This document shows positions 21,992-34,004 of a stretch of 64,000 nt of DNA, in pieces (positions within the stretch are counted from its first letter, which is position 1; each line of letters opens with the position of its first letter). Location of the stretch: positions 6,138,523 through 6,202,522 of the forward strand of contig OY725489.1 of assembly GCA_963281255.1 (NCBI GenBank), written 5' to 3'. The notes under the pieces are model-generated. The model saw only the letters and a list, made by a program, of their open reading frames with translations. It searched no databases and was not told the DNA's origin. The stretch comes from Aphrocallistes beatrix (Eukaryota; Porifera; Hexactinellida; Sceptrulophora; Aphrocallistidae). Position numbers and translations under genes: made by a program.

Positions 21992-23802
21992 GGATACCGC
22001 CCTCGAAAAACATCGCCTGACATATAAAAAAACGGTGAATTTTTTTATTGTTAATTCCATCGGATTATTGAGTAGTCTACCATCTAATCGTACTTGTTGG
22101 ACGGTATTTATTTTGATATTCTAGAAATGAGCACCTAAAGCTCAGTCGTACTAAAAATCGGAAAGTTATTCGTGGTTTTGCGGCACTTAAAATCCAATCA
22201 AAAATATCTTTATAAGGGACTTCTTTTCTAAAATGCTCGGGAAATGGCCGTAGTGATATTAGCTATTGTGTATAGAAAAAAATTCTGAAACATTTTTTAA
22301 AAAAATTTGTTCAGATCCGAACATTAGTTCGTAAGTTATAGTGTATTGCAGGTAAAGTTCGGACATCAAACCTCTCTATGGCCCCGAAAGTGCTCGATGT
22401 TAATGCTTAAAAACTATTGAAGATATATAATCTATTAGAATCTTAAATGAAAGGATATATATGATAATATATAGGTTCCTCAAACATCTCTTTGTCAAAA
22501 AGTAAATATTTCTTGACTTATCAACGATTTTATTGTAATACAAATTCTATGGAGAACTTTGAATATATTAGAAAATGGCGAATCTTGTCATGAAATAAGT
22601 TCCCAAAAGTAGCTATTATACCCAAAAAACAATGCAATAGTCACTAGCAATGTAAACAGAAATTTGGATGGACTCAACATGATTATTTTGGAAGTTCAAA
22701 GCATTTATCTCCAAAATTCGGTCAAAGCCCCACATTTATGGTCCAAAAACAGATTCCTCAATATCTCGTGAAATATTTACCCAAATGCGTAGCTCTCAAT
22801 TCCTAATATACTTTTCAAGACGGTATATATCTGATTCTTAAATAATAAGTGTACTACATGGAATGGAATGCTAACTTTTAAATTTTTATCACGTGATGAC
22901 GTAGCATTTTTCGAAAATCCTAACTTGAAAACTAAAAGTACTAGACTCTCACTCTAACTTCCTAATATACTTTTCAGAAGCTCTTTATTCATTCTAAACC
23001 GGTGAATTATACTTTGTAATGCTAGGAATATGAATTATATTCCCTAATTGGTTCAAAATATTCGGGGTTATTGGCCTCAAGGTAATTTGTGAATTTTCAG
23101 TATAATTTTGCTATTTTCACCAAAATCTGTTGAAATACATCTAATTCATTTGTATACATGTGATTAAATGTCCATGGATGCTTTTATTTATCGTTTATAG
23201 CTCATTTTACATCGTTCTTAACGTTGAAACTTCAAATCCCTATATCTCGGGACTTTAAAATTCCAAAATTGACCGTCTTTCACAAATTTTGACTCAAAAT
23301 TGCTTTGAGATAGAGGTTTGAAAATTTCAGGAGTTGTTCCATATCATTAGGCGATGAGCGTAGGACCACTCGATTTTCGATATTTTATAAATTTGTGATT
23401 TTATTGCTGATTTCCAAAGAAAATCGGGCATTTTTCGCCGTTTTTTGGCAATTTCCCCCTATGAAATTAACAATTTTGGTTATTTTAACTTTCTTTTGGT
23501 TCTATGCCATAGCAAATTTTATAGACTATATGTGAATAAATTTTCGAACCATTTGATCCAAACATGTGCTTTAAAAAAATCACAGAGTGCAGGAGGGCTT
23601 ACCATTAAGATGTGCTAGGGAAAAACGGAAAAAACCGACTTTGAGACGCTGTAACTCAAAAACTAGAAATGCGAACCAAAAACTGTTTGGCATGTCTCAA
23701 GATTTTTTAATTGCACTACATGCCCACGCTTAACATCTTATATATCTCTATTCTTGATATATGCTGTAAGCCAAACCTATGGATTTTTCACGGGCGGTAT
23801 CC
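21992..23802 (+). mobile_element. pB-1 piggyBac-like element, full length 1,811 bp
   Basis: Flanked by TTAA (21988-21991 and 23803-23806). Termini are GGATACCGCCCTCGAAAAA on the left and the complement of GGATACCGCCCGTGAAAAA on the right. TTAA duplication is the hallmark of the piggyBac superfamily. No frame above 70 codons shows any transposase feature, so it is non-autonomous. Diverged copies at 24021, 11859, 55442 and 55758 define the family. Confidence 0.85.
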
Positions 23803-25890
23803 TTAACCGCCATCAATCCCGGTTAACGGTTAAGGAAATCCTCGATCGGTTAACCGATCGGCTTTATTTTATAAATATTTACACTAATTTCATTGTTTTT
23901 CTACGGAGATTCATGAATATTGCTTCTAAAAATTTGATAATACAGTATAATTCCTATTTTATAATAATATAATATATTTCGAGACCACTGAAAATTATAT
24001 AATTATTAATACCAGGTTAAGGATACCGCCCTCGAAAAACATCGCAAAACATTAAAAAAAATTGTGGAATTTTTTATTGTCAATTCCATCGGATTATTGA
24101 GTAGTCTACCATCTAATCGTACTTGTTGGACGGTATTTATTTTGATATTCTAGAACTGGGCACCTAAAGCTCAGGCGTACTAAAAATCGGAAAGTTATTC
24201 GTGATTTTGCGGCGCATTCATCAATTATTTTCTAACTTATCTGATATTTTTTCAATTATACGAACCTCAAAATGGTTTTGGCCCCTTTAAATATTATAAA
24301 ACAGATGAATTTAGAAAAAGAGGCACCTGAAATCCAATCAAAAATATCTTTATGAGGGACTTCATTTCTAAAATGCTCGGGAAATGGCCGTTGTGATATT
24401 AGCTATTGTGTATAGAAAAAAATTCTGAACATTTTAAAAAAAAGTTTGTTGAGATCGGACCATTAGTTCGTAAGTTATAGTATATTGTAGGTAAAGTTCG
24501 GACATCAAACCACTCTATGGCCCCCAAAGTGCTCGATGTCAATGCTTAAAAACTATTGAAGATATATAATCAATAATAATCTTAAATGAAAGGATATATA
24601 TGATAATATATAGGCTCCTCAAACATCTCTTTGTCAAAAAGTAAATATTTCTTGACTAATCATCGTTTTTGTTATAATACAAATTCTATGGAGAACTTTG
24701 AATATATTAGAAAATGGTGAATCTTGTCATGAAATAAGTTCCCAAAAGTAGCTATTATACTCAAAAAACAATGCAATAGTCACTAGCAATGTATACAGAA
24801 ACTTTGAAGCACCCAACATGATTATTTTGGAAGTTCAAAGCATTTATCTCCAAATTTCGGTCAAAGCCCCCCCATTTATGGTCCAAAAACATATTCCTCC
24901 ATATCTCGGGAAATATACACCAAAATTCTTAACTCTCAATTCCTAATATACTTTTCAAGACGGTATATATCTGATTCTTAAATAATAAATGTACTACATG
25001 GAATGGAATGCTAAGTTTCAAATTTTTATCACGTGATGACGTAGCATTTTTCGAAAATCCTAACTTGAAAACTAAAAGTCGTAGACTCTCGCTCTAACTT
25101 CCTAATATACTTTTTGGTAGCTCTTTATTCATTCTAAACCGATGAATTATACATTGTACTGCTAGGAATATGATTTACATTCCCTAATTGGTTCAAAATA
25201 TTCGGGGTTAGGGGCCTCATGGTAATTTGTGAATTTTCAGTATAATTTTGCTATTTTCACCAAAATGTTGGAATACATCTAATTAATTAGTATACACGCG
25301 ATTAAATGTCCATGGATGCTTTTATTTTTCGTTAATAGCTCATTTTACATCGTTCTTACCATCAAAACTTCAAATCCCTATATCTCGGGACTTTAAAATT
25401 CCAAAATTGACCGTCTTTCAAAAATTTTAACTCAAAATTGCTTTGAGATAGATGTTTGAAAATTTCAGGAGTTGTTCCATATCATTAGGCGATGAGCGTA
25501 GGACCACTCAATTTTTGATATTTTATAAATTTGTGATTTTTTGCTGATTTGCAAAGAAAATCGGGCTTTTTTCGCCGTTTTTTGGCCCTTTTTATTCGGA
25601 CACCGATAAAATTTTAACTTTCTTTTGGTCCTATGAAGTGGCAAATATGATAGACTATCTATGAATAAATTTTCGAAGCATTTGATCCAAACATGTGCTT
25701 TAAAAAAATCACAGAGTGCAGGAGGGCTTACCATTAAGATGTGCTAGGGAAAAACGGAAAAAAACGACTTTGAGACGCTGTAACTCAAAAACTAGAAATG
25801 CGAGCCAAAAACTGTTTGGCATGTCTCAATATTTTTTAATTGCACTACTTGCCCACGCTTAACATCTTATATATCTCTATTCTTGATATA

Positions 25891-27267
25891 CACTGGCGGT
25901 CATAAATAATTACTCACTTTGCCATATATAGAATTTAGCATAGATCTAGTAAGCTTTAACTTCCAAAATCAAGTATGATCTTATTATTCAACCATTATAT
26001 TGATACAGTATCAACTAATAACCGTAATAATCAAGTTGAAATTAGAAACTCAGATTTATATAACCAACTTGAATTCTGATCTCGGATTGAACAAATTTCT
26101 ATTATTAGCCAAAAATGTCTATCTATAAGCGAAGAATCGCCATAGAAAACCGAAGAAAGATTGTTGCACTAGATCAGGAAGGTTATTCTCAGAGACAAAT
26201 AGCTGATCGAGTTGAGTGTTGCCAAAAAAGCGTGTCTCTTATTCTCAAGAAGGAAAAAACGAATGGTAGCCTAGCGGATCGGCCAATTCCAGGAAGGGCT
26301 AGAAAAACGACCCGACGAGAAGACAGTCTACTAGTGCGGAAGAGCAAAGCAGATCGATTTAAGACTGCTCCTCAGATAAGAAATGAAATAAGGCGTGAAC
26401 ATGGAATAGATATTTCCATTTCTACCACCCAGAGGAGGTTGCGCGAGGTTGCGCGAGGTTGGACTTATCGGAAGCAAGCCTAGGAGAAAACCGAGATTGA
26501 CCGTCAAACACAAGAAGGCTCGTATAGCCTATGCTAGAGTTCATCGAGATTGGACTCCTGCACAATGGGCACGGGTTATTTTTAGCGACTCATCAAGATT
26601 CTTGTTGTATAGAAGTGATGGTCGGGTATATGTGCGACGAATGCCTGGGGAAGAATTTCATGAGACCTGCGTTCAAACTACAGTGAAACATGGGGGCGGT
26701 GGCATCATGGTATGGGGATGTATGACTGCAAATGGAATAGGATTACTCTGTGATGTTAAGGGGAGTTTGAATGGCAGATCCTACATCGATATTTTGGATA
26801 ATAACCTTATTCCATCAATTCATTTATATGCTTTAACCAACAACTGCCAGTTCCAGCAGGATAATTCCCCTTGTCACAGGTCTTCCCTTGTCAAAGAATG
26901 GTTTGAGTCCAATGGGATCGATGTGATGGATTGGCCAGCACAATCTCCCGATCTGAATCCTATCGAGAATCTCTGGGATCACATTGGAACGACTATACAC
27001 GAATACAACCCTGCAAATCATAAGGAACTTCTCTCAGCAATTCATGAAGCTTGGAATGGCATAACCATAGAAAGACTCTCCAAGCTGTATGACAGCATGC
27101 CTCGAAGGTGTGCAGCAGTTATTAAAGCTATGGGGGGCCCAACTAGGTATTAGCATCGTATTTGATATAATAATAGTTAGTTAGTAGTTATAAATAAACC
27201 GTACATGGTAATTATCTTACGAAAAAGATGAAATATTCAAGTGAGTAATTATTTATGACCGCCAGTG
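25891..27267 (+). mobile_element. Tc1-family transposon (DD34E), 1,377 bp
   Basis: Inverted repeats of about 29 bp start CACTGGCGGTCATAAATAAT at both ends, with TA duplicated at 25889-25890 and 27268-27269. The interrupted pB-1 sequence CTTGATATA-TGCTGTAAG is continuous in the sister copy at 23752-23770, proving the insertion. It encodes one transposase broken by a frameshift and is the innermost and therefore youngest element of the nest. Confidence 0.95.
26115..27153 (+). pseudogene. Tc1-type transposase, single frameshift
   Basis: The N-terminal part (26115-26483) has the paired-like helix-turn-helix (GYSQRQIADRVECCQKSV) and a GR-rich linker. The C-terminal part (from 26449 to the stop at 27151-27153) has the catalytic triad: D in VIFSDSSRF, D in FQQDNSPCHRS and E in PDLNPIENLWD, with 34 residues between the second D and the E. 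Two frames are joined at a 10-bp tandem duplication, GAGGTTGCGC, around 26436-26456. This duplication alone explains the frameshift. Combined length is about 345 codons, normal for Tc1. Apart from this lesion the frame looks well preserved. Confidence 0.9.
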
Positions 27268-27489
27268 TATGCTGTAAGCCAAACCTATGGATTTTTCACG
27301 GGCGGTATCCTTAAAGATTAGTCCAAAAATCCATATTTTACTAATTTATATTGACATCGGTTAACCGGTTAACCGCCCTGGAGGAAACCAAAATGACTGA
27401 ACCCTAAAATCGGTTAACCAACCCCAGTCCTGATTCATAATCCAATTATAAAATAATCGGAATTTTTTGTTTAACGGATTTTTTTCTCT

Positions 27490-27608
27490 ATCGGAATTTT
27501 TTGTCCATCGGGTTATTTTGTCTATCGGATTATTTTGTCTATTAGTTTATTTTGTCTATCGGGTTATTTTGTCTACCGGGTTATTTTGTCTATCGGGTTA
27601 TTTTGTCG
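27490..27608. repeat. Seven 17-bp repeats next to the pogo-like right end
   Basis: Units follow ATCGGGTTATTTTGTCT with small changes. The core TCGGGTTATTTTG is the same as in the terminal inverted repeat, so these may be extra transposase-binding sites. The repetitive plus-strand frame 27467-27664 is a by-product. Confidence 0.85.
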
Positions 27609-27812
27609 TTTTGGCAGTGCAATCAAATGGACAAAATAACCCGATTTCGACTGTATATAAATAAATATACATTAATCGAGTTTTAATAGTAAGGATTACT
27701 TTACAACTATTAGTACATAGTATAACTATTATTATAATAAAGTACTTGTTGATAAATTAAGTAATAATATCACTAGACGTACATAATACCATTTGTCTGC
27801 TTCATATATTAC

Positions 27813-28350
27813 AAGCGCGCTTCGCTTGCTTGCGCTGCGCGGCTGGCGGACACTTCGTGTCCACCGGAGGCTCCCTTCGGTCGCCTGGAGGTAACATTGG
27901 TTAATTATAAGGTGGATAACATCCCTAAATACGTCTGTCCTACTGTGATAATCGATATCGCACGAAAAATCACCAAATTTATCAATTTTTAACATTTTGA
28001 TGAGTAATGATGACGTTATAACAAAGTGATGAGTCATCATTTTTTGATGATAGTTGCATCATATGTGAGACGTGTTAGTATACAGATTATATTTAAATTT
28101 CAGCCTTCTATCTCCTATAACGGCTGAGTTATGCCCGAATAACTGTGTTGCTTAACTTTTGAAAATGTGACAATGACGTCATAATTACATGATGAGTCGA
28201 CATTTTCGTCTGAGCTCAGAACTTACTGGAGCCATAGCCAAAAGACCCCCATATGCCAAAAATCAGCTTTCTGCGACTGGCAGTTTCTTCAATCAATTCG
28301 TTACAGATATATATATATATATACAATAATCGAGTTTTAATAGTAAGGAT
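27813..28350 (-). mobile_element. Hel-1 Helitron-like copy, complete, 538 bp
   Basis: An uninterrupted copy running from the hairpin end AAGCGCGCTTCGCTTGCTTG to TCGAGTTTTAATAGTAAGGAT, with a short (TA)n before the latter. It contains two TGACGTTA/TGACGTCA sites and TGAGTCATCA. There is no ORF. It lies 116 bp from the preceding Hel-1 copy in the same orientation. Confidence 0.7.
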
Positions 28351-29284
28351 TATATTGGATCTATGATCCTATGTAATATTGTAGCACAGTTCTAAAATGA
28401 GTGCTGGAGTCTGGCCTGGCGCAAGTGGCATTCACAGACCTGAGTATAAAAGACATATTTCCCTGGCTTTTCCATGGAATTCGCATTTTAAATCTAGAAC
28501 ATTTTTGAGAGGAGCTTGTAAGTAGTATACTCGAGTGGTTATACGGGAGGGTTGATTTGAAATTATTTGATGTATCACACAGTAATACTTAACATATTAT
28601 CTAGAATAAGAAATATAATATTCTATTGATTGTAGATAGAAGATAATTGATGAAATACTACATGCGATAAAAACTATTTTTAGGTAAAACTTTCAAAATC
28701 AATTTACGAGATTTAATAAACGGGAGAAGGGGCTAGAAAGAAGACAACAATTAATAAGCGGGGGCCATTTTATTCGGATGCCTAGAGTAGACCCATCAGA
28801 TATTTGCAGCCACAAATGCGACAAATGACTTTGAATACAAGGTATCGTTCCGATTGTTTTGTTATTTACTCTACTATAAATAGTGATATCCCTGCCAAAC
28901 TATCTTATTCGGCAAACTTAGCCCCTAGCAACATCATTGCAGCATTGGAATGTGACAACATTCCATTCTTAAAACTTGTTTGAACCCTATCGAGTGATCC
29001 CTCTTGCGACGCCGCTCGGTCTAAATTTGACAATGATTTGTGAATAGGGAATTTCGTCCAAATAGTAAGATTGCAATAATTTGTTTTGAACCACAGGCAC
29101 AGGGTCGAGAGACTTTCTCATAATAAATGTCGTCTATTTCAAATTCATCCCTTTTGGTCTACAAGACTACAAATGGCTACATATCAACGAGATTAAAATT
29201 TAGACGTTTACGAATATAATCAACAAAAATACTAGATAGATAAAGATCCTTGATGGTGTTTGGATTAACTCTACTTTCAACATA
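28351..29284. other. No gene recognised
   Basis: About 0.9 kb without long open frames or repeats shared with the rest of the window. Confidence 0.5.
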
Positions 29285-29292
29285 TTATATGC

Positions 29293-29493
29293 CAGCGGTT
29301 CCCAAACTGGGGTGCATGAACCCCCTAGAAGTGCACGCGACAAGGATTAGAACTGAATTTTGAGCATTTTTAACAGAATTATTTTTGAAGTTTTATGCAC
29401 ATTACTCCTAGATCCTGGCAAAGGTCCTGGGGTACACAAAATAATGTTTAAGTGTCAGGAGGTGCACGAGGTAAAAGGGGTTGGGAATCACTG
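29293..29493. mobile_element. hAT-type MITE, 201 bp
   Basis: The left end CAGCGGTTCCCAAACTGGGG and right end AAGGGGTTGGGAATCACTG are the CAGNGGTTC-type termini typical of hAT MITEs. The flanks TTATATGC (29285-29292) and TTTTATGC (29494-29501) agree at 7 of 8 positions. Short open frames across it on both strands are not genes. Confidence 0.8.
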
Positions 29494-29917
29494 TTTTATG
29501 CGAACAAAAAGGTTCTTTACAGACCACACAAGGTTGCGCGTTATTGGGAGGTGCCCCATTCAAGGCTCCATTTTCCATCCCAGACAATAATATGTCACAA
29601 AATCGATGCAAACATAACAATAGATATGTAAGGACGTTACAACCAATTGTAATTGGAATTTAGGTTAGTAAGAAATTGAGAAGTGCACACACCATCCATA
29701 ATTGGGAAAATTCAAAAAATATCAACATGTGCCTATGTACTGTACATGGCTAGCTATATTTAGAATTCTGTCACCACATTACAAGAAACTAGTTCTATTA
29801 TTAGCATTAGCATGTGAGGTGGAACAATTATGGGCACTACAACTGTAGTTAATTTTAACGAGTTACACCAAATCAATATAAGTATGGAAATAATTAATGT
29901 CATAACTAATTCAAAAA

Positions 29918-32294
29918 ATGTCTTCTTCAGAGCAAGAAACTATTTCTACATTTCGCAGCGCAGATCTCCCGAAGGTTTGCATTCCGGCTGATTTTGAATC
30001 TACCATACAATCAAGTGGGTCTGACAATGAAGGTGATTTCATATTCAAAGTCCCAACAACCCCAACTGATTTAACACCAGCTACATCCACGCCTACTGAG
30101 CTCGGATCTACTCTCTCTCAAGTAACCCTCTCTTCGCAGACATCCCAAGAATCGGATAACACGGCACCAGCTACCCCAGTTCATACCAAAAAGCGAGGAC
30201 ATAAACTCAACACTGGGAGGTTTCGGAAGGGTGATGAAGTCAAAAGAAAATCTACTTTCACAACATCCACCACAAAGCGAATACCGCTTCCTACTAGCAC
30301 TCCGAAATTTAAAACACTATTACAGCAAGTGTTGTTTCCTCAGCCCAATAAACGCCTCAGTATTATGGTACAGAAGGATGGAGCTCAATCATTTCGTGAT
30401 CTCTACGTTCCTCATGGCTCGCAAATAATTGATATCGATATACTGAGTACGGTATTTTCTCTATTAAGATGCACTGAGGCACACAGCACTGGTAAATTGA
30501 ATCTATATCAATATGCTTTTCGTGATGGGCTACAATCATATCTCTTGTTGAAATGCAGTCGCTGCCATCTTGTGCTTGCTGAATTTCCCACATCCTGTCC
30601 GGTTGGAATGAAACCTAATGAAGCCGTGAACGATCCTCAAATGCTTTCCCGGAAAAAGTCGGAAGTCAACGTTAGAGCTTTACTAGCAGCACAATGTACT
30701 TCCATGAGCTGGAGTGATTTTCTACTGACCTGCAATCTCCTTGATATATAAAATACCTGGCATAGAATGTCCAAGTCTCTCCTCGCGCAATTGGTCCTTT
30801 CTATAGATAAAATATGCCAGCAATCCATGTCCATGACAGCAAAAGAAGTGAGAGCCAAAGCTGAGTCATCTAACATTCCTGGTTGCAAGGTATGCGCGGT
30901 GAGCTTTGACGGATCTTGGCACAGGCGCGGTCATTTAGTAATCAAGGATTCGCCGGGGCTATTGAAGTCAAAACGGGGAAAGTCCTTGACTACGTCATTT
31001 ACGAACGCGTGTGTAACAAATGTATCAGATGAACGGAAGAACGTAAGAAAGAAAACCCAGAGGAATACATCGAATACTGGGAGAAACATTCGAGCGAATG
31101 CCCAGCTAACTTCTCTGGAACAAGTGAGGCGATGGAATCTTCTGCTGCAATAGAAATCTGGGGTAGAACAGTTGACAAGTATTCCTAGCCTAAACTACAT
31201 ATGGTGGAGACTCAAACTCTTTCATAAGGTTGGAAGAAAATAATCCTTACAAAGGAATGGAAGTTATCCGGAAAGAGGAATGTCTTGGGCACACGCAAAA
31301 ACGATTAAAGAAACACCTCAAAAAGAAGACAACTACGAAAACAATGCCCTCCAAGCCAATACCTGCATCAAAAGTCGAGAGAATTGCTCATCTATACGCT
31401 CTTGTTATTGGCAAGAACAGAGGCAGAACACCACTAGACATTCAAAACGCCCTTTACACACTGATGAATCATTTGTTCGAGGAGCACGATCGTTGCCCAC
31501 ACTCAAAAGAATCCTGGTGTTACTTTCAAAAGGGCCTCGCAATTTTAGCTGAGAATACCTCTCTTCCACCTCCCATACTCCGACAATCCTATCTGAATAA
31601 AGACGAGTATTCACGCCTGGAAAATGTTTTCAAGAAATTTGCAAGCATTGAAATGTGTTCCGCTCTGACAATGGGATTAACACAGAACTGTAATGAGTCG
31701 CTACATTCAGTTGTATGGCATAATGCTCCAAAGACAAAACTTGTAGGATAAAAGTCGCTTCAAGCCGGTGCTGCTATTGCTGTGTGCACTTTCAATGAAG
31801 GTTCAATGATGCTTGCTGCCATTCTGTCAAATCAAGCGGTACATTGCAGACGTATAACTCTTGAACACTTAGCATCGATGGATAAAGAAAGGAACCGCTG
31901 TAAACTTAAAGCCGTTATGGCTGCTCAAAAGAGGCGTCGGAGAGTTCTTAAATCCCAATTTATTGCAGCCGAATCCTCTAGGCATAGACGTGAAAAGGAT
32001 ACTACGACCTATAAATCTGGAGGTTTTGGTACTGAGCTTTAATCTGTTGCCATGAAAGAATTACCTTCCACGAGTGTTAACCCTGATGACTGTGAAACAG
32101 TTTGCGAGGAATGTGAACAACATGGCTGCCCAACCGGGTGAAAGAGGGCGAATGATGGCTGGTTAGGTTGCGAGTTCTGCCTGAGATGGTTTCACTGTGG
32201 ATGCGTCAATACCAGTCTAAAGGACGTGGGAGATGATCCTTATATCTGTAGGAAATGTGACTTGGAATTCGAGTCATGTGTAGAAGCTTTATAA
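29918..32294 (+). pseudogene. Mutator-like transposase with C-terminal PHD finger, decayed
   Basis: One long reading path, broken by stops and at least one frameshift. The N-terminal 277 residues (29918-30751) are Ser/Thr-rich, then carry a CX2C pair in LLLKCSRCHLVLAEFP and a conserved MSWSDF segment. After a TAA at 30749 the same frame continues with VSFDGSWHRRGH, the DGSWxxRGH block of Mutator-type transposases. A frameshift follows near 30935. The frame 31230-31751 contains RKEECLGHTQKRLKKHL, SWCYFQKG and LTQNCNESLHSVVWHNAP; a TAA at 31749 interrupts it and it runs on to 32041. A PHD-like finger follows (CEECEQHGCP ... GCEFCLRWFHCGC ... CRKC) with further stops at 32039 and 32140. A relative lies at 43992-44989. 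Family naming is from recalled motifs. Confidence 0.75.
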
Positions 32295-34004
32295 TTATCG
32301 TTTCTGTAGTAGCATGCCACCATTAGAATAGTATGATATACTTGTTTGCTCATTTATACTACAATAAATATCTATGCATCAATCTAGGCCAGGGAATTTG
32401 AAACTGCGTCACTAATATTAAAAATAATGGTCGACATACCGTTAGAAAAGCACCTCAAAAACAGTCAATAATAGTATTGAAATTGGAAAAATACAGTCAG
32501 GATCGCATATTATTATGAACTGCATGGGGATCCAAAATATTTTCACAATAAGTGCGAATATCGAATACCACTTTTACTAAATTACATACAGGCTTATTAG
32601 CCGTTGAGATTTCTTTTCTAGCGGAAAATACACGTCTACACAAAAAGGTGTCAAAATATGATTAAATTTTATGATAATAGTTTTCCAAGATCACGCAGAC
32701 GTGCGTTCGACACCGTCCATCAATAAAGAATCTCCTATAATAGGAGTTGCACTAGAAATTAGAATTTTAAAACAATACAAATGCATCACAACAGCAGGAG
32801 GCCGCAGGGGGGAAGATTGTGATTTTTGTGATTTTCTTGTACAGAATTCAATCTTTTTAGAAAGTAGTATCAGAATGTATTTGTGGAAACGAATATCTTT
32901 AAGATTGGAATTTGTCCTAACATTGGAATTTGGGATTTTTTCAGTACACATAGCAATAGTTTTATTAATAAATTAAACTTACGTTCTTGCTAGTAGGTGA
33001 AGTAGGCAAGTCATCAATGCAAATTGATACAGCGAATTAGCTAATTGTTGAATCCTGATGACAGAGAAAGATTATAACTATATATTATCTACATATCTAT
33101 TTATGTGTATATACAGAAAATATTTTTTTAGTTACGCACATATGTTAAAAATAGGCATTGAAATGGCGTAAACGAAGTTCATATGGGAGAATTTTCATTC
33201 TGGATCAATTGTCAAGTTTCCTAATTTTCAACTTCAACTCGGAAATTTGGAAAAACGGAACCAGGAGCACATGGTTGTGAAACAAGATTCCCCAATAAAG
33301 CCCATTTCGAATGAATACAGTAGACATTGGATCCTTGTATAAATGTAATGCCGATTCTTGGTAAAATTCGATCTGGTATATATATTTTTTAAGGCCATCC
33401 TGGGCTAAGATTCGAAATAAAATCAAAAATTTCAAATTTCATTCTGATGCCTAATTTGTATTCCTATATATTTGTATAATCTAGTTCTTGATTATCTTTT
33501 CAAAATATCCCGTATTTATTCCAATGTGACGATTTTTAATAACCTGCAGAATTCTTTTTTTTTCTGAATTTATCCAAATTTCTATATTTGTATATTTACA
33601 AAGTTACTCACAGTGATTTTTAGATTCAGTATAGTAAAGATGTATTGATCGATTGATTGTTCTATACTGAATGCTCTAAATTGCTCAGTACTTATACTGT
33701 TTACTTTCAGTTAGAGACTCTAATAGAATGCTTCCGTCACTTTCACAATTTGACTTTACATTATTACTGACTAATACAAAAATATTCAATTACTTGTATG
33801 AAATACATTATATCCATTTCAAAATATGAATGTAATAGCATCCTTTTATTTGAATAATATTATATTACTACATAAATGAATATTCAAGTTATTCCAACGA
33901 TGTTAAAATATCCGTAGATTTCATAAATATTTTGAAATATATTTCAGGTACAACAATTCATATATCATAATTTGTAATCCTGAATTTGCTCTTTCACTGA
34001 ACCA
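32295..34004. other. No gene recognised
   Basis: About 1.7 kb of AT-rich DNA. The frames 32671-32976 (plus), 32691-32951 (minus) and 33205-33435 (minus) show no domain that I recognise, and overlapping frames on both strands argue against coding. Confidence 0.5.

Larger units (their letters stand above)
24021..27310 (+). mobile_element. pB-1 piggyBac-like element interrupted by a Tc1 element
   Basis: TTAA at 24017-24020 and 27311-27314, with the same termini as the 21992 copy. The two copies align closely apart from the Tc1 insertion at 25891-27267 and a small insertion around 24215-24320 (a segment present at 57380-57490 but absent from 21992-23802). There is no ORF of its own. The open frame 25465-25734 (minus) is incidental. 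Confidence 0.85.
21965..27432 (+). mobile_element. hAT-type MITE rich in GGTTAACCG, carrying two TTAA elements
   Basis: The left end CAAGGCTGGATTCGGTTAACC and the reverse complement of the right end CAGGACTGGGGTTGGTTAACC flank own sequence of only about 360 bp (21965-21991, 23803-24020, 27311-27432). The direct repeat ATTCATA lies on both sides (21958-21964 and 27433-27439). The uninterrupted relative at 21745-21765 shows the host sequence continuous across this point. Its GGTTAACCG-rich interior offered TTAA targets to two pB-1 elements. Confidence 0.75.
21875..27653 (+). mobile_element. Pogo/Tc1-like MITE with 22-bp inverted repeats
   Basis: The left end CAGTCGAAATCGGGTTATTT is matched by the right end AAATAACCCGATTTCGACTG at 27653, with TA directly outside on both sides (21873-21874 and 27654-27655). 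Its own sequence is only 21875-21964 plus 27440-27653; the rest is nested insertions. The right part carries seven direct 17-bp repeats resembling the terminal repeat itself. There is no transposase. A pogo/Tigger relationship is inferred from the CAGT terminus and the TA target. Confidence 0.7.
21147..27696 (-). mobile_element. Hel-1 Helitron-like copy, host of a five-level nest
   Basis: The hairpin end AAGCGCGCTTCGCTTGCTTG at 21147 and the family body run to about 21650. The other end, CATTAATCGAGTTTTAATAG then TAAGGAT, is at 27670-27696. On the minus strand that end reads TCCTTACTATTAAAACTCG, a TC start as in Helitrons. Everything between about 21660 and 27653 is inserted material. Without it the element would be about 550 bp, like the uninterrupted copy at 27813-28350. 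It has no coding capacity. Confidence 0.65.

Noticed and set aside
32671-32976. 101-residue ORF as a gene
   Set aside because: An 86-residue frame lies on the opposite strand over the same bases, composition is AT-driven, and no domain or splice context is seen.
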